A stretch of 64,000 nt of DNA from Prosopocoilus inquinatus (GCA_036172665.1 CM069874.1:51690707-51754706), one strand, 5' to 3'; positions 1-12,932 are shown, counted from the first letter of the stretch. Translations and numbers: made by a program. Notes: generated by a model from the sequence alone, not told the origin.

Positions 1-2125
1 CTGCATTTCGGAAAATCATTATTGAATGCAGTCATCGCTTTTATTATTTTTGTGGAACCAAAACAATAAAGCGTCATCGAACTCGAACTACGAAGAAGCG
101 TATTCGTTAGTGGAAATAATTAACAAAGCGACAATCAATCAGAGCGACTAATAATTTTTTTAAATTACTTTAATACGCGAAATTAGCACTGTAAATCATG
201 TGTACTATTAGTTTACAAAGACTAGGATGTCAATATCTAATTATTGTCGATTATCTAATGAAACAGATTTAATTCTGATCAATGCAAGCAGATTTAAATT
301 GTTCTCCTTTAATTATAATGCACACACGGGGCACGACCGAGAGGTTATGAATTTGAACTGTCGTCTTTAATGGGTCGGTGATTCTATTTTATTGTGTTCC
401 CATAATGCTTTTAAAATGCGATCAAGCAATTGACTTTGAATTTTGCTGGAATTTTGTTTTATAACGTTGTTTTTGTGCACGGCCGACCAAAAGTTCTCAA
501 ACAAAAGAGTCAATACTCCTCCACTAGGTCATTTTTTTTATTTTTGTGCTAGACTTTTGGTAGTTGCAGTATTAATTCTCTTACATGATGAGGAACTTAC
601 GGTATCAATATGTGAAACTAATTGGATTACACCCTGTATATAAGCTGCTCTCAAGACACTTCTACATCATTATTTTGCTTTATTACTTGTTCCCATTTTG
701 GAAATTTGAGTGCTTTATTAATCGAGAAATCGAGAACGTGTTAATAAGACCAAATAATAAATAAGTTTTAAAGCTTTGCTCTATAAATATTTATAAGAAT
801 TAATAAAGTATTTTTGGTTTCTTGGGATGCTTGTATGAAATATGTGCGGAATCAATAAATGAGGTTCAACGGATCACATAATAATAATTCATCATAAAAC
901 CCTATGAAATTCTTTTTGTTTCTAAAACGAAAAACTAAAAAAGCTGACCTATTAATCAATGACTTGTTTAAGAATGGCCCCCATTCCCCAGTATCGTCCC
1001 GAAAATACAGTCGCTAATAAATAAAACAAAAGGACGATTTGAAAACAATGCCGAGAATGTAGTTATTAACATATTCCACTAATTATGGATAGACGCGTGC
1101 TGTGTGTGACGTGCACTATGCGTAGGGAGCACGGGGGGAAACGGCTCGCGGCAGGGGTTGGGTGGAACCCCGACGGGGGGCCGTATGGTTCAGTTTCTAA
1201 TTAACCTGATCGATTGCAGCGCGGGGTACATTATGCAACTGCACTGTAAATCACATCGGCATTTAAAATTATCCGTTTTACTGGTTGCACTTAACGATAG
1301 CGTTGTTTATTATCGCCCCACCTGCATCTATTAGCCTCATAATTGGATTCCTGGTCGCCGTTTTAAATTGAACGCCATTTTCTATTCGAAAGTTGAATTA
1401 TTGGCTCGGGCAAGCACGGAAGTATTAATTCATACTTTAATTATTCTAAATTATAGTGCTAGAAGAAATACTGTTTCGACATTGACTTGCCAACTAATTG
1501 TTCTTTTGAGTCACGAGTATTGGAGTACATGTATACCAAACAATTTGATGGTAGACCTAACATTCCACCACACCCCATTTTAAAGTATTCTGTAGTAAAA
1601 TATCTTAGACACAAATTGTATTCTGTATCATTCTTTTTACATAAGTAAGTACGTACTTTTCTACACAAAGATTTGAAAAATTACCACAACTTCTGTAAAG
1701 AATAGATTCCATATTTGTAGTACAATATTTTTTTCCGATTCTTAATGTTTGGTCTGATTCGCTGTTAGGAACAAAAAGAATATTGCAGCTAGCTATCTAC
1801 AGACGAACGAGTTTAAGAACTGTAATTTTGAAATACGTTTATTCTTAATCGAATTTAGTTATCTTCAGCGAATATTAACATTAGTTTCCGTTGAGATGCG
1901 AAGAAGCATACGCTTACATACATTTTTTATTATAACATTGAATGCAGAAACATACAATTTACTGCTGAAGGCAAAAAAGAGTGTATGATATTGATTAAAG
2001 ACGACTTCACAGATGACACTGAAAGCTTACAAATTTGACAAGCTTAAGGCTTTAGTAAAATCAGTAAATTCGTCTTTAATCAACACCAGTTTGAAAAATA
2101 AATAGTTACAGTGAAAATATAAATA
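1..2125. other. AT-rich region, no gene recognised
   Basis: No reading frame here has recognisable protein similarity; open frames are short and lie in AT-rich DNA. A GC-rich pocket at about 1100-1240 stands out from its surroundings but encodes nothing I recognise. At 631-640 there is an isolated CACCCTGTA end of the type that closes the TA-flanked fold-back elements elsewhere in this window, with no partner terminus found nearby. Confidence 0.6.
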
Positions 2126-2127
2126 TA

Positions 2128-3996
2128 CAGGGAAGGGCAAAAGTATGGAACCGGTCTCAGGTTTCCCAGTTTCCTTTCCCCCCTGTCAGTTTTTTTTCGA
2201 AGATCTTCCGTTGCTGTCAAGTATAAATCGATTTTCCTTCTACGAATCCGTTCGTAATAATCTATCTTCCTTCGTTTCAGATTTTCACCGAAAATTTAGA
2301 GTCGTGCTTTCTTCTAATTTCTCAGTTTTCTGTTTTTCTAGAGATCAACGAAGCGTCGGCATCAATCGATCTTCTTTTGTTTCTGTCAGTTGATTTTGTT
2401 TCGATTCCGATGGCTTCAATCGATCTTCCTTTGTTTCCTTTCCTTTCTTCAAAGTTCTACGGCCGCATTTTCTTCAGTCCTCTCTCGTTTCCTCTTTTGT
2501 TTCGATTCCGACGACTTCAATCGATCTTCTTTTGTTTCCCTTCCTTTCTTCAAAATTTTACGGCCGCATTTTCTTCAGTCCTCCCTCGTTTTCTCTTTTG
2601 TTTCGCATCGTCGTCATCATCAACCGATCTTCTTTTGTTTCTGTCAGTTGATTTTGTTTCCATTCCGACGACTTCAATCGATCTTCCTTTGTTACTCTTC
2701 CTTTCTTCAAAATTTTACAGTCGCATTTTTTTCAGTCCTCCCTCGTTTCCTCTTTTGTTTCCCATCGTCGTCCACATCAATCGATCTTCTTTTCTTTCTG
2801 TCGGTTGATTTTGTTTCGATTCCGATGGCTTCAATCGATCTTTTTTTGTTACCTTTCGTTCCTTCAAAATTTTACGGCCGCATTTTCTTCAGTCTTCCCT
2901 CGTTTTCTTTTCTGTTTCGCGACATCGTCATCATCAATCGATCTTCTTTTGTTTCTGTCAGTTGATTTTATTTCAATTCCGACGACTTCAATCGATCTTC
3001 CTTTGTTTCCTTTCCTTTCTTTAATTCTCTAAACGACTACATAAAAATATTTATCTATTACATAAGAAAATTTTCCAGAAAATAACGTTTGATGAAAAAA
3101 TTAAGAAAAGTGGTCTATTGTTTGACATTCGACAAAAATTTTAGTTTTAACAAAAAAAACTAGAAGGCTACAAGATTATGGGTTGTTCTTAAGATAGAAC
3201 TAAAGCAAACTTCACTAAAAGTTGCTTTAAAAACATAAAATAAATACGGGGAGGACAAAAGTATGGAACCGGCTTAATATTTCGAAAACTGTTTGACGTA
3301 TCTATTTGAAATTTGGTGTGTGATTCAGAGTTAATAGGACCTACATTACCAATTTATTTCAATTATTTATTTGCTCTTGTTTCTGAAATCCAATGCCTAC
3401 TTGATTTTTTTTTAATCACAACCTACTAATTTTTTTTCCTTTGTTTAATAACTCGTTTAATTCTCTAAACGACCACATAAGAATATTTGTCTATTACATA
3501 AGAAAATTTTCGAGAAATGAATGAAAAAGTTAGGAAAAATGGTTTATTATCTGATATTCGACAAAAATTCTGGTTTTAACAAAAAAACTGGAAGACCACA
3601 GGATTATGGACTGTTTTTAAGATAGCACTAAAGAAAATTTTAATACAAATTGCCTTAAAAACATGAAAACAAATACCAAATATCAGCGTAAACCATTTTT
3701 TCTAACTTTTTCAATCAAATATTACTTTTTCGAAAATTTTCTTATGCAATAGATAAATATTTTTATGTGGTCGTTTGAAGAATTAAACGAACTATTAAAT
3801 AAAGGAAAAAAATAAGCAGGTTGTCATTTAAAAAAAATCAATTAGGCATTGGATCTCAGAAACAAGAGCGGATAAACAATTGAAACAAATTGGTAATATA
3901 GGTTTTATTGACTCTAAATCACACACCAAATTTCAAATAGATACGTCAAACAGTTTTCGGAATATTCAGCCGGTTCCACACTTTTGCCCTTCTCTG
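2128..3996. mobile_element. TA-flanked fold-back (MITE-like) element with internal minisatellite
   Basis: The ends are CAGGGAAGGGCAAAAGT on the left and its near-perfect inverse on the right (16 of 17 bases), each bordered by TA (2126-2127 and 3997-3998), as expected for a Tc1/mariner-type insertion. A second left-type terminus starts at 3247, and 3247 to about 3560 pairs with about 3690-3996 over some 300 bp, so 3247-3996 is a complete palindromic unit. Upstream, 3024-3240 repeats the sequence at about 3456-3662. The outer part is therefore a partial tandem copy whose left arm has been replaced by a tandem array. No transposase is encoded; it is non-autonomous. Confidence 0.8.
2349..3023. 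repeat. 157-bp minisatellite array
   Basis: Units start at about 2401, 2502, 2659, 2816 and 2973. The spacing is 157 bp for three consecutive units, while the first is shortened to 101 bp by an internal loss. A partial unit precedes them from about 2349. The plus strand is strongly pyrimidine-rich. Because 157 is not a multiple of three, the same sequence gives overlapping open frames in all three plus-strand frames; these translations are artefacts of the array. Confidence 0.85.
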
Positions 3997-4140
3997 TATA
4001 TCTACTAATAGTATACCAAAAGTACTTTGTTAACTGTTAATTACTATCCCTAATTCCTGTTAACGGAGATTGGTATAATTTTTGTAATCGTTAAAGATTG
4101 AAACAGAAACATGGAAAACTTATCTATCAAATAAAACACT

Positions 4141-5700
4141 GGTAAAGTATACCAAATATATTGAAATGAAAGAAAGAAAACAAAGGTCCTAGTAAAAGCA
4201 GCTAAAACAGAAAGTTGGAGACAATTTGCCGAAAAGATAGAAAGAGACAGTAAGGGAACTCAAAAATTGTTTTATAAAATATTAAAAGGACGGAGAAAAC
4301 GCAAAATTCTTTCCAAATAAAAAGCAGAAACGGGGAAATATTAAAAGAAAGAAATGAGCTGAAACGAAGCGTCAGCCTTTACATACATAACGAGGAAGGA
4401 ACACTTTCCTGAACCAGACCCAAACAAAAGGAGTATTTATACCGGAAATAGTAAAAGAAGACAAAGACGAAGAAATAACGATGAAAGATGTACAAACAGC
4501 AGTAATGAAATTGAAGAATGGTAAAGCACCAGGCTATGACAAAATACCAGCGGAAATTATGAAAAAGGAATGCATTTACTGCTACAAATACAAATTTGAA
4601 ATAAAGAGAAGATCAAATACCAAAAGGCTGGTAAATAACACTAATAGTTCCCATACATAAGAAAAGAGATCGAAAAAACACAAGTAACTACAGAGGAATA
4701 AGCCTAAATAACCACAATCATGAAAACATTCGAACAGATACTTGAAAAACGAATAAGAGGGGCAGTCGAAGACACCTCGGAGGAGGCGCAAAGTGGATTT
4801 AGGACAGAAGGAAGCACGTAAGACCACATCTTTACAATCAAACAACTAACACAGAAGGGATTACAAGAGAAGAAGATACTTAGCTTTTATTGATCTGGAA
4901 AAGTTTTCGATAAGGTTCCAAGAGAAAAACTATTGCATACATTACAAAGAAAACGAGTCTGAGACAAAATGATCAGAATAATTCAGAAAATATATAAAGG
5001 ACATGTCAACCAGGTTATCAGCAATAACAATATATCGGAACGTTTTACAACAGAGAGAAGACTAAGACAAAGTGGAAGTTTAAGCTCAATTTTATTCATA
5101 ATTTTTATGGAAGAAATACTAAAAAGTGCTCAGCAGAATGCTCAAAATTACATGCAGGATATAAAAACTTACAACCAGAAGGAGCTTTTGCGGATAACAT
5201 AGCGATCATGGCCAACAACTAGAGATAATTAATTACAGCAGAACAAAAACGAAATGAAAATGAACATAGAGAAAACAAAAGTGATGATGATCGGAAAAGA
5301 GATGCATAAATTAAACGCACAGATAGAAGGGAAAAAGATAGAGCAAGTTAAAACTTTTTAATAACTAGGAGTTACGATAGATGACACAGGAAAACAGGAA
5401 ACAGATATTGTAAATAGAATTGAAAATACATTGAAATTGTTCTACATAAGACAAACGAAAATAAAAGTTTTTAAAAGTATATACCGACCAGTATTGACTT
5501 CTGTTTGTTTGTACACGATCGTCAGGAAATAAAAATGAATATTACATGAAACATCTTACACCTAACGTCTTATTAACTAAAGGAAGACCACAACTAACTT
5601 GGAAAAAAGAAATAAGGAGACCACTTAAAAAAGAGAGGAAGCTTTGTTTTAATTGTTGACTTTGATGCTTTAAGCAAATGATTTGCTGTATCTGTTAAAT
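4141..5700 (+). pseudogene. Decayed non-LTR retrotransposon, reverse transcriptase region
   Basis: Several frames together show a LINE reverse transcriptase. The linker before RT is at about 4150-4320, the motif GKAPGYDKIPAEIMKK at about 4515-4570, an NYRGIS-type block at about 4685, QSGFR at about 4790, an F/Y-x-DLEKxFDKVPRE-type block near 4890-4925, and an RLRQSGSLS block at about 5060-5090. A C-terminal GRPQLTW motif follows near 5583. Stops and frameshifts break every block. No endonuclease domain is visible upstream, so the copy is 5'-truncated. I cannot see the YxDD box intact. The style resembles RTE- or R1-like elements, but the clade is not settled. Confidence 0.8.
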
Positions 5701-6140
5701 AAGCCAAGAGCCAAGTTTAAGAAGAAAATTAAATTGAAATTTCCAAAAAAGTATTTGGTTTGGTCAAAATGTCCTCCTCCAGCTTCAATCTATGGTTCAC
5801 AACGACGACATAAAGAGTTTTTCACTCAAACGAAAAGGTTTGATTGAGCTAATAAATCACCCTGTATAGCACGAGAATTCGAACTTTTTTTTACAAAGTG
5901 TCCTATACCGCTTGAACTTTTTTATGAAGATACTTGATTCATATCTGAAAAAGAAATAGATGTTCTGGCGGGACAATTCCGGGCGTAATTGTACTAAAAA
6001 TTATTTTGAAATCTCTTCGTCTTGCACACGCATACCTGCATAATCTCCCCTCCATCACACTCACGTGAAATATTCTCAGCACTTTTCACAATGTTGGTGC
6101 TTATTACGGTTTGAAAAACCGAGTTCAGCGTCAGCCTGTA
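5701..6140. other. Short spacer with an orphan TA-element terminus
   Basis: No coding similarity is recognised. CACCCTGTA at about 5867-5875 matches the right end of the TA MITEs in this window, but no facing TACAGGGTG left end is seen between here and the LINE, so it is probably the stump of a truncated element. Confidence 0.4.
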
Positions 6141-7602
6141 CAGTGTGGTCCATTTTTGATGGTTTTACAGGGTTCCTCAGTTATTTATAGGAACAGAACA
6201 AAGCTGTTTTCGCAACCCAATGCTACTTTTTCGAGAAAAACTCAGTAGAGAAAACTAAAGTTAGAGATTCATTCGGGAAATATCGGCCGAAAACGAATTT
6301 TTCACAATATCTCAGTCGTTTGACAAGATACTTTGAAAATTCAAAAACCATTTTATTCAGCAATTAACGTTGATTTCACTGACATTATTGCCTTTTGCAG
6401 AAATTGCTTCAGTTCTGCGAAACAGACTATAACTTTCTAATTTTAAATAGGAACCGCAGTTGGCTAAGACACAAATAAATGACTTATTTAATGAGGTTTT
6501 CAAAAATATAAAGTTTGATATAATTATTTTTACAAAAAATAAAGATACTAATTATTTTTTCTTTTCGGTAGCTAACAAGTCACCCATGGCAACAAAAACA
6601 AAAAATTAGTTCAGTTTTTTTCCACAAAAAGTGAATTATTATTAAGTAAAATCTAATTTAATTCAATAAATAAATAGCTTCATGTATCTATTAGATACTG
6701 ACATAAAACCACAAATATGTAAAAATGGATTAAATCCATTTGAACAGTTCTTTAATTATTAAAATGAACAGCTAACAGATTTTTATATATTTTAAATTGT
6801 ATTAATTAGTGTCTTTCTTTAAGAAATTATTGAAGTATCAGATATTTCTTAAATTTAAAAATGCTTTCAAGAACTTTTGCATAGTAATAAATTTAAGCAC
6901 TGGTAAAAGTGAAATAAACACATCTAGGAATTTTTGGTAATTCAAAATTTAAGATTTAATAATTTCAAAGGAGTATATAACATATAATTCTTCAAAACTG
7001 GATTGATCGTTAATCCATATTTATATTACTCGTAGTTTTATGAGTTCTCTAATAGCATTATGCATTTCCAGTTATTTATTTTTTTAATTTAATTACCTTT
7101 ATTATTTATTCTAAGAATTGATTTTTGAGGAAAACAACTGAATTTTCTTTTGTTTTTAGTGTCATAGATAGTTTGATAGGTATTGCAAAGTAATAGAAGT
7201 TAGTATCTTTGTTATTTATAAAAATAATTATATCAAACTTTATATTTTTGAAAACCTCATTAAACAAGCTATTTATTTATGTCATAGCTAACTGCGGCTT
7301 TTATTTAAAATTACAGTCTGTTGCGCAAAACTGGTGCAGTGAAAAGATAATAACGTTAGTAAAATCTACATTAATTTTTGAATAAATTAGTTTTTGAATT
7401 TTCAAAATATCTTGTCAAACAACTGACCTATTGTGGAAAATAATTTTGTTTTCGACCGATATTTCCCGAATGAATCGAGGTTGCTAACTTTTGTTTTCTC
7501 CACGGTGTTTTTCTCGAGAAAGTAGCATTGGGTTGCGAAAACGATTTTCTTCTATTTCTATAAATAACTGAGAAACCCTGTAAAACCATCAAAAATGGTA
7601 CA
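6141..7602. mobile_element. Large palindromic (fold-back) element, about 1.46 kb
   Basis: The sequence from about 6141 rightwards pairs with the sequence from about 7602 leftwards over nearly the whole length. Matching blocks include the outer segment containing CCATTTTTGATGGTTTTACA, a block near 6290-6360 against 7380-7470, one near 6475-6560 against 7190-7275, and one near 6580-6730 against 7000-7160. The fold point is near 6870. The arms have diverged by many small changes. There is no open frame, and the element is TA-rich at its borders. It is probably a Tc1/mariner-type or similar non-autonomous element. Confidence 0.75.
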
Positions 7603-8735
7603 TAACGAGTTCTGTGTCGCAGTTATTTTTAATAATGCAATTGTCGTATGGCGACGTTGGTATTGTGTGAACGTCTCTCATTATATTTTCTTCGCGTTTG
7701 TTTATTAATTACGCTGCAAAATAAATTTCATTGCAATCTCCATCGTAGCGCAGATGTATATTTATAACGCTAATTACTTCCCACGTCTATCTTGTAGGCA
7801 GACGTCTACACATGGATTTCATAATATTTCGTGGGAATTAAACTGTATATTTATGTTAACGTCGAGACTAGGTTGTAAAAGTCGACGCCGCGACGCGTTT
7901 GTTTTTTGTGCTATCTTGTTTTCTGCGACATAAGCTTTTTGTCAACTTGTCAACGCTTTCACATTGACATTTTCCGCGATTGGATCCTTTTGACTTCAGT
8001 TTTTACTCAGTTGGTTCTAGTTTATGTCACGTCAATTTTGATTCAACGTTCACTTTATACGGGCCTGTTTTATGAGGTGGGAGAGTATCCAGACTTCAGA
8101 CCTTGAACACTGCGGAGCGTCTACTAAAATATTAAGGTATTGTGTGCTGCGGAGTCCAAACACCGCAAATTTACAGCCCTTTTACTTCAAAATTTTATAT
8201 TCATATGATATTCATATAAATATATAAAACTTTACTCCAACTGTTACAATTAAAGAGGGGCCGGACGGATTACTCTATCACCGCATATCACGCAGGAACG
8301 AAAAAAACAGTTGTTTGAGTTATCCTGTTTACTGCGAATTAGTCACGTTTTTGATTCAGGATGACTTATCCGTTTACCGATTTACCTGCGACAATGAAGA
8401 CCCCTAAAATAATCTCAAATTAAACATCAGTGCAATAAAGAATTACAAATTTATAACCCGCCTTAAAACTGTGCGGTACCCTGAACGGCGATTTATGTTG
8501 TTTACGTTTTCCAAAAAGAAGTGAACTTTCTGATAATGTTAAAAAAATAAATACCTGGAATAATTAAATAGCGAGATATAATAATAATCTACGAAACTAA
8601 ACCCTAACTGGATAATTGATCACAGTATTTTGAACGATCGTTTCGTACTTATTAATGTCTTTTCACTACGGCTTGACGCTTACTGGCGAATACCTCCAGA
8701 CTCGACGGTCACACCCAGAAATGTGATATTCCTAC
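7603..8735. other. AT-rich region, no gene recognised
   Basis: I find no coding, RNA or repeat signature that I can name. Short open frames at 7906-8106 and around 8630 have no recognisable motif. Confidence 0.5.
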
Positions 8736-9070
8736 GCAATATAACAAGCCTATATGAAGTCCGGTGTTGGGCACCTAAAATCGCCAAGGCACGATGGTAT
8801 TTTATGAAGGGGACCTCGGCCCCATAGGTGCCTATATTTGGTAGCGGACAAGGCATTGCTGCGTGTCATCATTGGAAAGAACTTCGGGGAACCCGCTTGC
8901 ACTTCTACAACTTCGATCGGATGTTAATGATGTGCCCTGGAGGATTAAATGTTCATTGTAGCTTGTCTCAGCTTGTTCTCCCCCCTTCTTGGTAAAACTC
9001 GGACAGGTACGTTTTACGATTGTTGTTGCTCTTTTCGCTCAAATTATTATTGTTTTATATTTAATTATAT
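8736..9070 (-). repeat. Dispersed repeat R3, inverted copy
   Basis: This segment is a diverged reverse complement of 16855-17215. Shared landmarks in the same order are GGGGAC..GGCCCC (8811-8823), a stretch around 8840-8860, the block at about 8875-8945 ending near GTGCCCTGGA, the GTCTCAGCTTGTTC stretch at about 8965, and the T-rich stretch with GTTGTTGCTCTTTTCG at about 9020-9060. There is no coding potential shared between copies. The family is unknown; it may be the end of an LTR or a TRIM-like element. Confidence 0.6.
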
Positions 9071-10556
9071 TTGTTTTCACTTTTCTTCTTTTACAGGCTT
9101 TAAGTTGTGACGCTTATCACTTGTCGTGAAAAGAAGAGCGTTTCGCGCATTTCGACCCAAACCAAAGAGAACCTGGGATGGGTCTGCCCCAATACGTAAC
9201 CTACTGTATTCACAGAAGCCTGGTCGATCGTTCCATCGAAGACTATGTTGTAGGTAGGAGTTGCGTAATAATGCCCACTCAGTGGAGACGGCGTGGGGAA
9301 CTCAATTGGGAAATAAACTGCACCTTTTTTTTTGAGAATTCCTCCCCAAGGATATGTGTCCAAGGCAGTATCGTTATTTGTCAAATAAACCCTAGTTCGG
9401 CTCAAAAACAAATCATTTATTAAGGCATTCGCCAATACAGAGTTCGTATGAGATCAAACCCCCTAATGGGGTGATCGGCCGTAATCTTACTTAAAAATTT
9501 AAATAGTAAAAACAGCGAAACTCCCGAGCTACGCTTCTGCTGATGAAGCCCCAAATAAGGCTGAAACAGCTGAAACAGCGGCTGTTCGAGGGTTTCACTG
9601 CAATCAAAAAAGAATTGCAACAATTTTGTTGTTGAAAACTTAAAGGTTACAGAGCCCAAATTGAGGGCAAAAACTGAGAGGTGCCGTGTCGGTTCACACA
9701 ATTCGTCATCAAAATTTATATACTAATCCAAAACAAACGATGTGCGTGAAGCGTATCAACCGAGGTAACACAAATTTCCGTTTACAATTTGAAGGAACCA
9801 ACCATTCAAACGTTAAGCACAAAACTAAGTATAAATAAAATTGCAAAACCAAACACAAGAAAATTAATTGACACAATCGGTAAATATGACTCTATGAGTG
9901 TTGACGCAACAGTAAAAGAGGCAGAATCTCTCATGGTCACGTTATAACTACAATCAAAAAAGCATTATAACTACAATCAAAAAGCTCGTCCCTCTTCGCT
10001 AAAAACGCAGCACAACTCCGCACTGTAGATGAGAGGAAATAAAAATTTTGTTTACGTGAAATCCCTCCGAGTAGGATGATAGTGGATGGCAACGATGAAT
10101 TCAACTCGCGACGATAATACCTTCTTCAACTTTTAATTTTCTTAAAGCGGAAAAAACGTCCACAGCTCAAACGTGGCTGACCAGCTTCATTCGGGGACTT
10201 CAACTGACGCCAATCTGTCGTGGCAATTCTGCCACTTTCCAGTTGCTTAAAAGGAGGAAAACGAAATAGGATTAACGATCGTGAAAAATAAACGCACGTG
10301 GCACACAGGTAGACCACAAAATGGAGGACTTACCTTGCTTTACAGAGCAAGCTCCATAAACGAAGGTAATTTTCACATTCATTCAAAATCCGTACAGCAA
10401 CGAAGCCCCAGACGCAGGGAAAGGGTTCTAACGGAGCAGGAATATTCGTGTAGGAATAGTAGGGCAACCAAATCCAACGGCAGCACTTCCAACACCCCTC
10501 TCGCTTTGTTAGCCCGCAACGTGGAACATGTTCTTGTATCTTCGGAAATATAATAT
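9071..10556. other. Region without a supportable gene
   Basis: Moderate-GC DNA with open frames on both strands (9100-9435 minus, 9178-9423 plus, 9420-9701 minus, 10281-10553 plus). None shows a recognisable domain, and the first two overlap on opposite strands. A 23-bp direct duplication occurs at 9942-9964 and 9965-9986. It may contain old repeats related to R3, but I cannot trace one. Confidence 0.45.
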
Positions 10557-12777
10557 ACAGGTGGAACAGTCTTAGACAATATATTTATTAACAATTTATT
10601 CGAATTTTATAGTAGCGAGGTCTTACATCCTGGTTTCTCTGATCATTCTGCAGTAAAAATTTAATTTGCTGTTAATGCTACTAATAACTCAAATGATGCC
10701 GGCACTCACAGATTGTTTAATGTTTGTAACAAAAGGAAATTTAGGAACCTTCTTCTTACAGAAACATGGGATCCCATTCTATCACTTTCTGATGTTGACG
10801 AAAAATTTGAAAACTTTCATAACAAAATTATTTCTCATTTCAACGCTGCTTTTCCACATGTCAAACCGAAGCAGATAAAAAACAAGTCCTGGGTCACTAA
10901 TGAAATAAAAATTAACTCAAAACATTTATCTGATCTTCACATTAAATCACGGATTAGCAATTTTTATAAAACTGATTATAATAATTTTAAAAGATATCAC
11001 AGAAACATAATTAATAATACCAAAAAACAGTATTACGGTCGCAAGCTGTTGCGGTCATCTAATATGACACAGACAGCTTGGAGTATAACAAAGGAAAACG
11101 CTCAATCAACACATCGTAGTGATATAATTATAAAAAATACAGAAGGAAAAATTTGTGATATTGCTGGAACGGCTAACACCTTTAGCAAATACTTCGCTAG
11201 ACACAATAACTTACAATTAGCAAGCACTTCTAATCAACTTAACTTCTTGCATAATCAATCCATGTATATTAGCCCAGTTACTGAAACGGAAATCCAAGAT
11301 GTGATAAGACGTACAGCATGTAAAAACTCGACGGGTGTCGATAATATACCCTGTTCATTGTTAATCGATGTGGCGGATATTATTTCTTCCTCTCTTACAC
11401 ACACCTTAAATGAATTCTTTAAACATGGTCAATTCCCATCAACCTTAAAAATTGCCAAAGCATTACCTATATAAGAAAGGTGACTCTACAGATTTGAGTA
11501 ACTACAGACCAGTATCCATTCTTCCCGCTTTATCCAAAATTTTTGAAAAATGCATATTCGATAGACTACTCAGTTATTTTACTAAATTTAAGCTTTTGGC
11601 TCCCAATCAATTTGGATTTTTACCGGGCAAATCCACATCTGTGGCATTACATAATTTTCTAAATTACGTTTATAGCAGCCTTGATGCCAAAAAATCTTCT
11701 CTGGGAATATTCTTCGACAACAGTAGTGCATTCGATACAGTAGACCATACGATACTCTTGGATAAGTTAAATGCCTATGGTATTCGTGGTCAAGCTCTAA
11801 GTTGGTTTCGTTCGTACCTCTCCAACAGATTTCAAATCGTACACATTAATAACTTCAGCTCCAAATCAGTTTTAATATCTGCGGGTGTTCCACAGGGGTC
11901 CATACTTGGCCCGCTATTGTACATAATATTCGTGAATGAATTACCTTCAGTACTTAGCTCTGGTCTTACCTGTCAGTTTGCCGACGATACGTCTATGGTC
12001 ATTGCCAATGAATCTAAATTGGAGTTGGTCAATAGTGCCACTGTGGTTTGTAATGAGATGGCTCGATACTGTTCTAAAAATAATCTAATATTAAATAAAG
12101 ACAAAACACAGTCAATCTATTTTAAGCTTATGGATTCGTACCGATGGTGAATCTATTAAACAGGTAAAATCTGTTAAATTTTTGGGGCTCCATGTAGATG
12201 AATATTTAAACTGGAATTCTCACATCAACGATTTATCAAAACGTTTATGTTCTTTTAATTATCTGATCTATAATATCAAGCCAATTTTAGACTTAGAACA
12301 TTTAAAATTATTTTATTTTGCGAATATCGAATCAAGACTACGATATGGTATTTTATTTTGGGGCACTTCGATTCATGTAAATCGGGTTTCCAATATTCAA
12401 AAAAGAATCGTTCGTAACATGGTTGGTGCTGATATTCTTTCCCATTGTAAGCCGATATTTCTCAAATTAGCTGTACATACTGTATTTGATTTATTTATTC
12501 TTGAATGTTCTTTATATGTGAAAAAAATCCTAAACTATTCGTAAAAAATAGCGACATTCAACAAAGGTACAATACAAGATTTTGTGACGCTTTATCATAT
12601 CTTATTCATTCTCTGTCTCTGTTTGAAAAAGGTCCGCATTACAACTGTATAAGGATATACAATCATTTGCCATGTCATTTGAAGACTATAATAAATATAT
12701 TGTCTTTCAAAAGAGAATTAAAGAAATGGTTGAGTGACAAATGCTTTTGTCCTCTCAATGAATTTTATAACTTATAA
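10557..12777 (+). pseudogene. LINE endonuclease/reverse transcriptase pseudogene
   Basis: This would have encoded the ORF2 protein that nicks DNA and primes cDNA synthesis at the target. The endonuclease tail (10557-10661) ends at an in-frame TAA (10662-10664), and the same frame continues to 11474. Around 11455-11475 a two-base loss in a TA run shifts the frame. RT then continues at 11452-12150, with NYRPVSILP, the motif A region (FDNSSAFDTVDH), GVPQGSILGPLL and the FADD active-site box (about 11977-11988). A further shift lies near 12130, after which 12182-12544 holds SVKFLGLHVDEYLNWNSHI. A last shift in an A-run near 12530 leads to 12505-12777, with the YNTR and KGP motifs typical of the C-terminal region of this superfamily. 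Confidence 0.85.
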
Positions 12778-12906
12778 TTTTCTTTATATTATTTACAATT
12801 TTATCTGATATATTTATGTGTTTAATCTTATATTTTTGTTTACAATTCAATTTACTATTTTGACGTGTTTTGTATCACAGCTGTGATGTAAATGAACAAA
12901 TAAACA

Positions 12907-12932
12907 CAATACAATACAATACAATACAATAT
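12907..12932 (+). repeat. (ACAAT)n microsatellite tail of the LINE
   Basis: About five ACAAT units follow the LINE 3' UTR directly. A short tandem tail instead of a poly(A) is a known feature of several CR1/jockey-group elements. Confidence 0.85.

Larger units (their letters stand above)
10557..12932 (+). mobile_element. CR1/jockey-like non-LTR retrotransposon, 5'-truncated
   Basis: The element begins inside the end of an APE-type endonuclease (LDNIF and SDHSAV motifs at about 10570-10650), runs through a complete RT region and C-terminal domain, then a 3' UTR, and ends in a (ACAAT)n microsatellite tail at about 12907-12930. The upstream part of the endonuclease and any ORF1 are missing, which is the usual 5' truncation. 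The coding region is broken by an in-frame TAA and three frameshifts, so it is inactive. Confidence 0.85.

Noticed and set aside
2145..3032. Long overlapping open frames (82-191 codons) in all three plus frames
   Set aside because: They are the 157-bp pyrimidine-rich tandem repeat read in three frames; low-complexity Phe/Ser/Leu translations without a domain.
9100..9435. 111-codon minus-strand frame and an 81-codon plus-strand frame over the same DNA
   Set aside because: No recognisable motif, mutual overlap on opposite strands, and closeness to the R3 repeat; no evidence for a gene.
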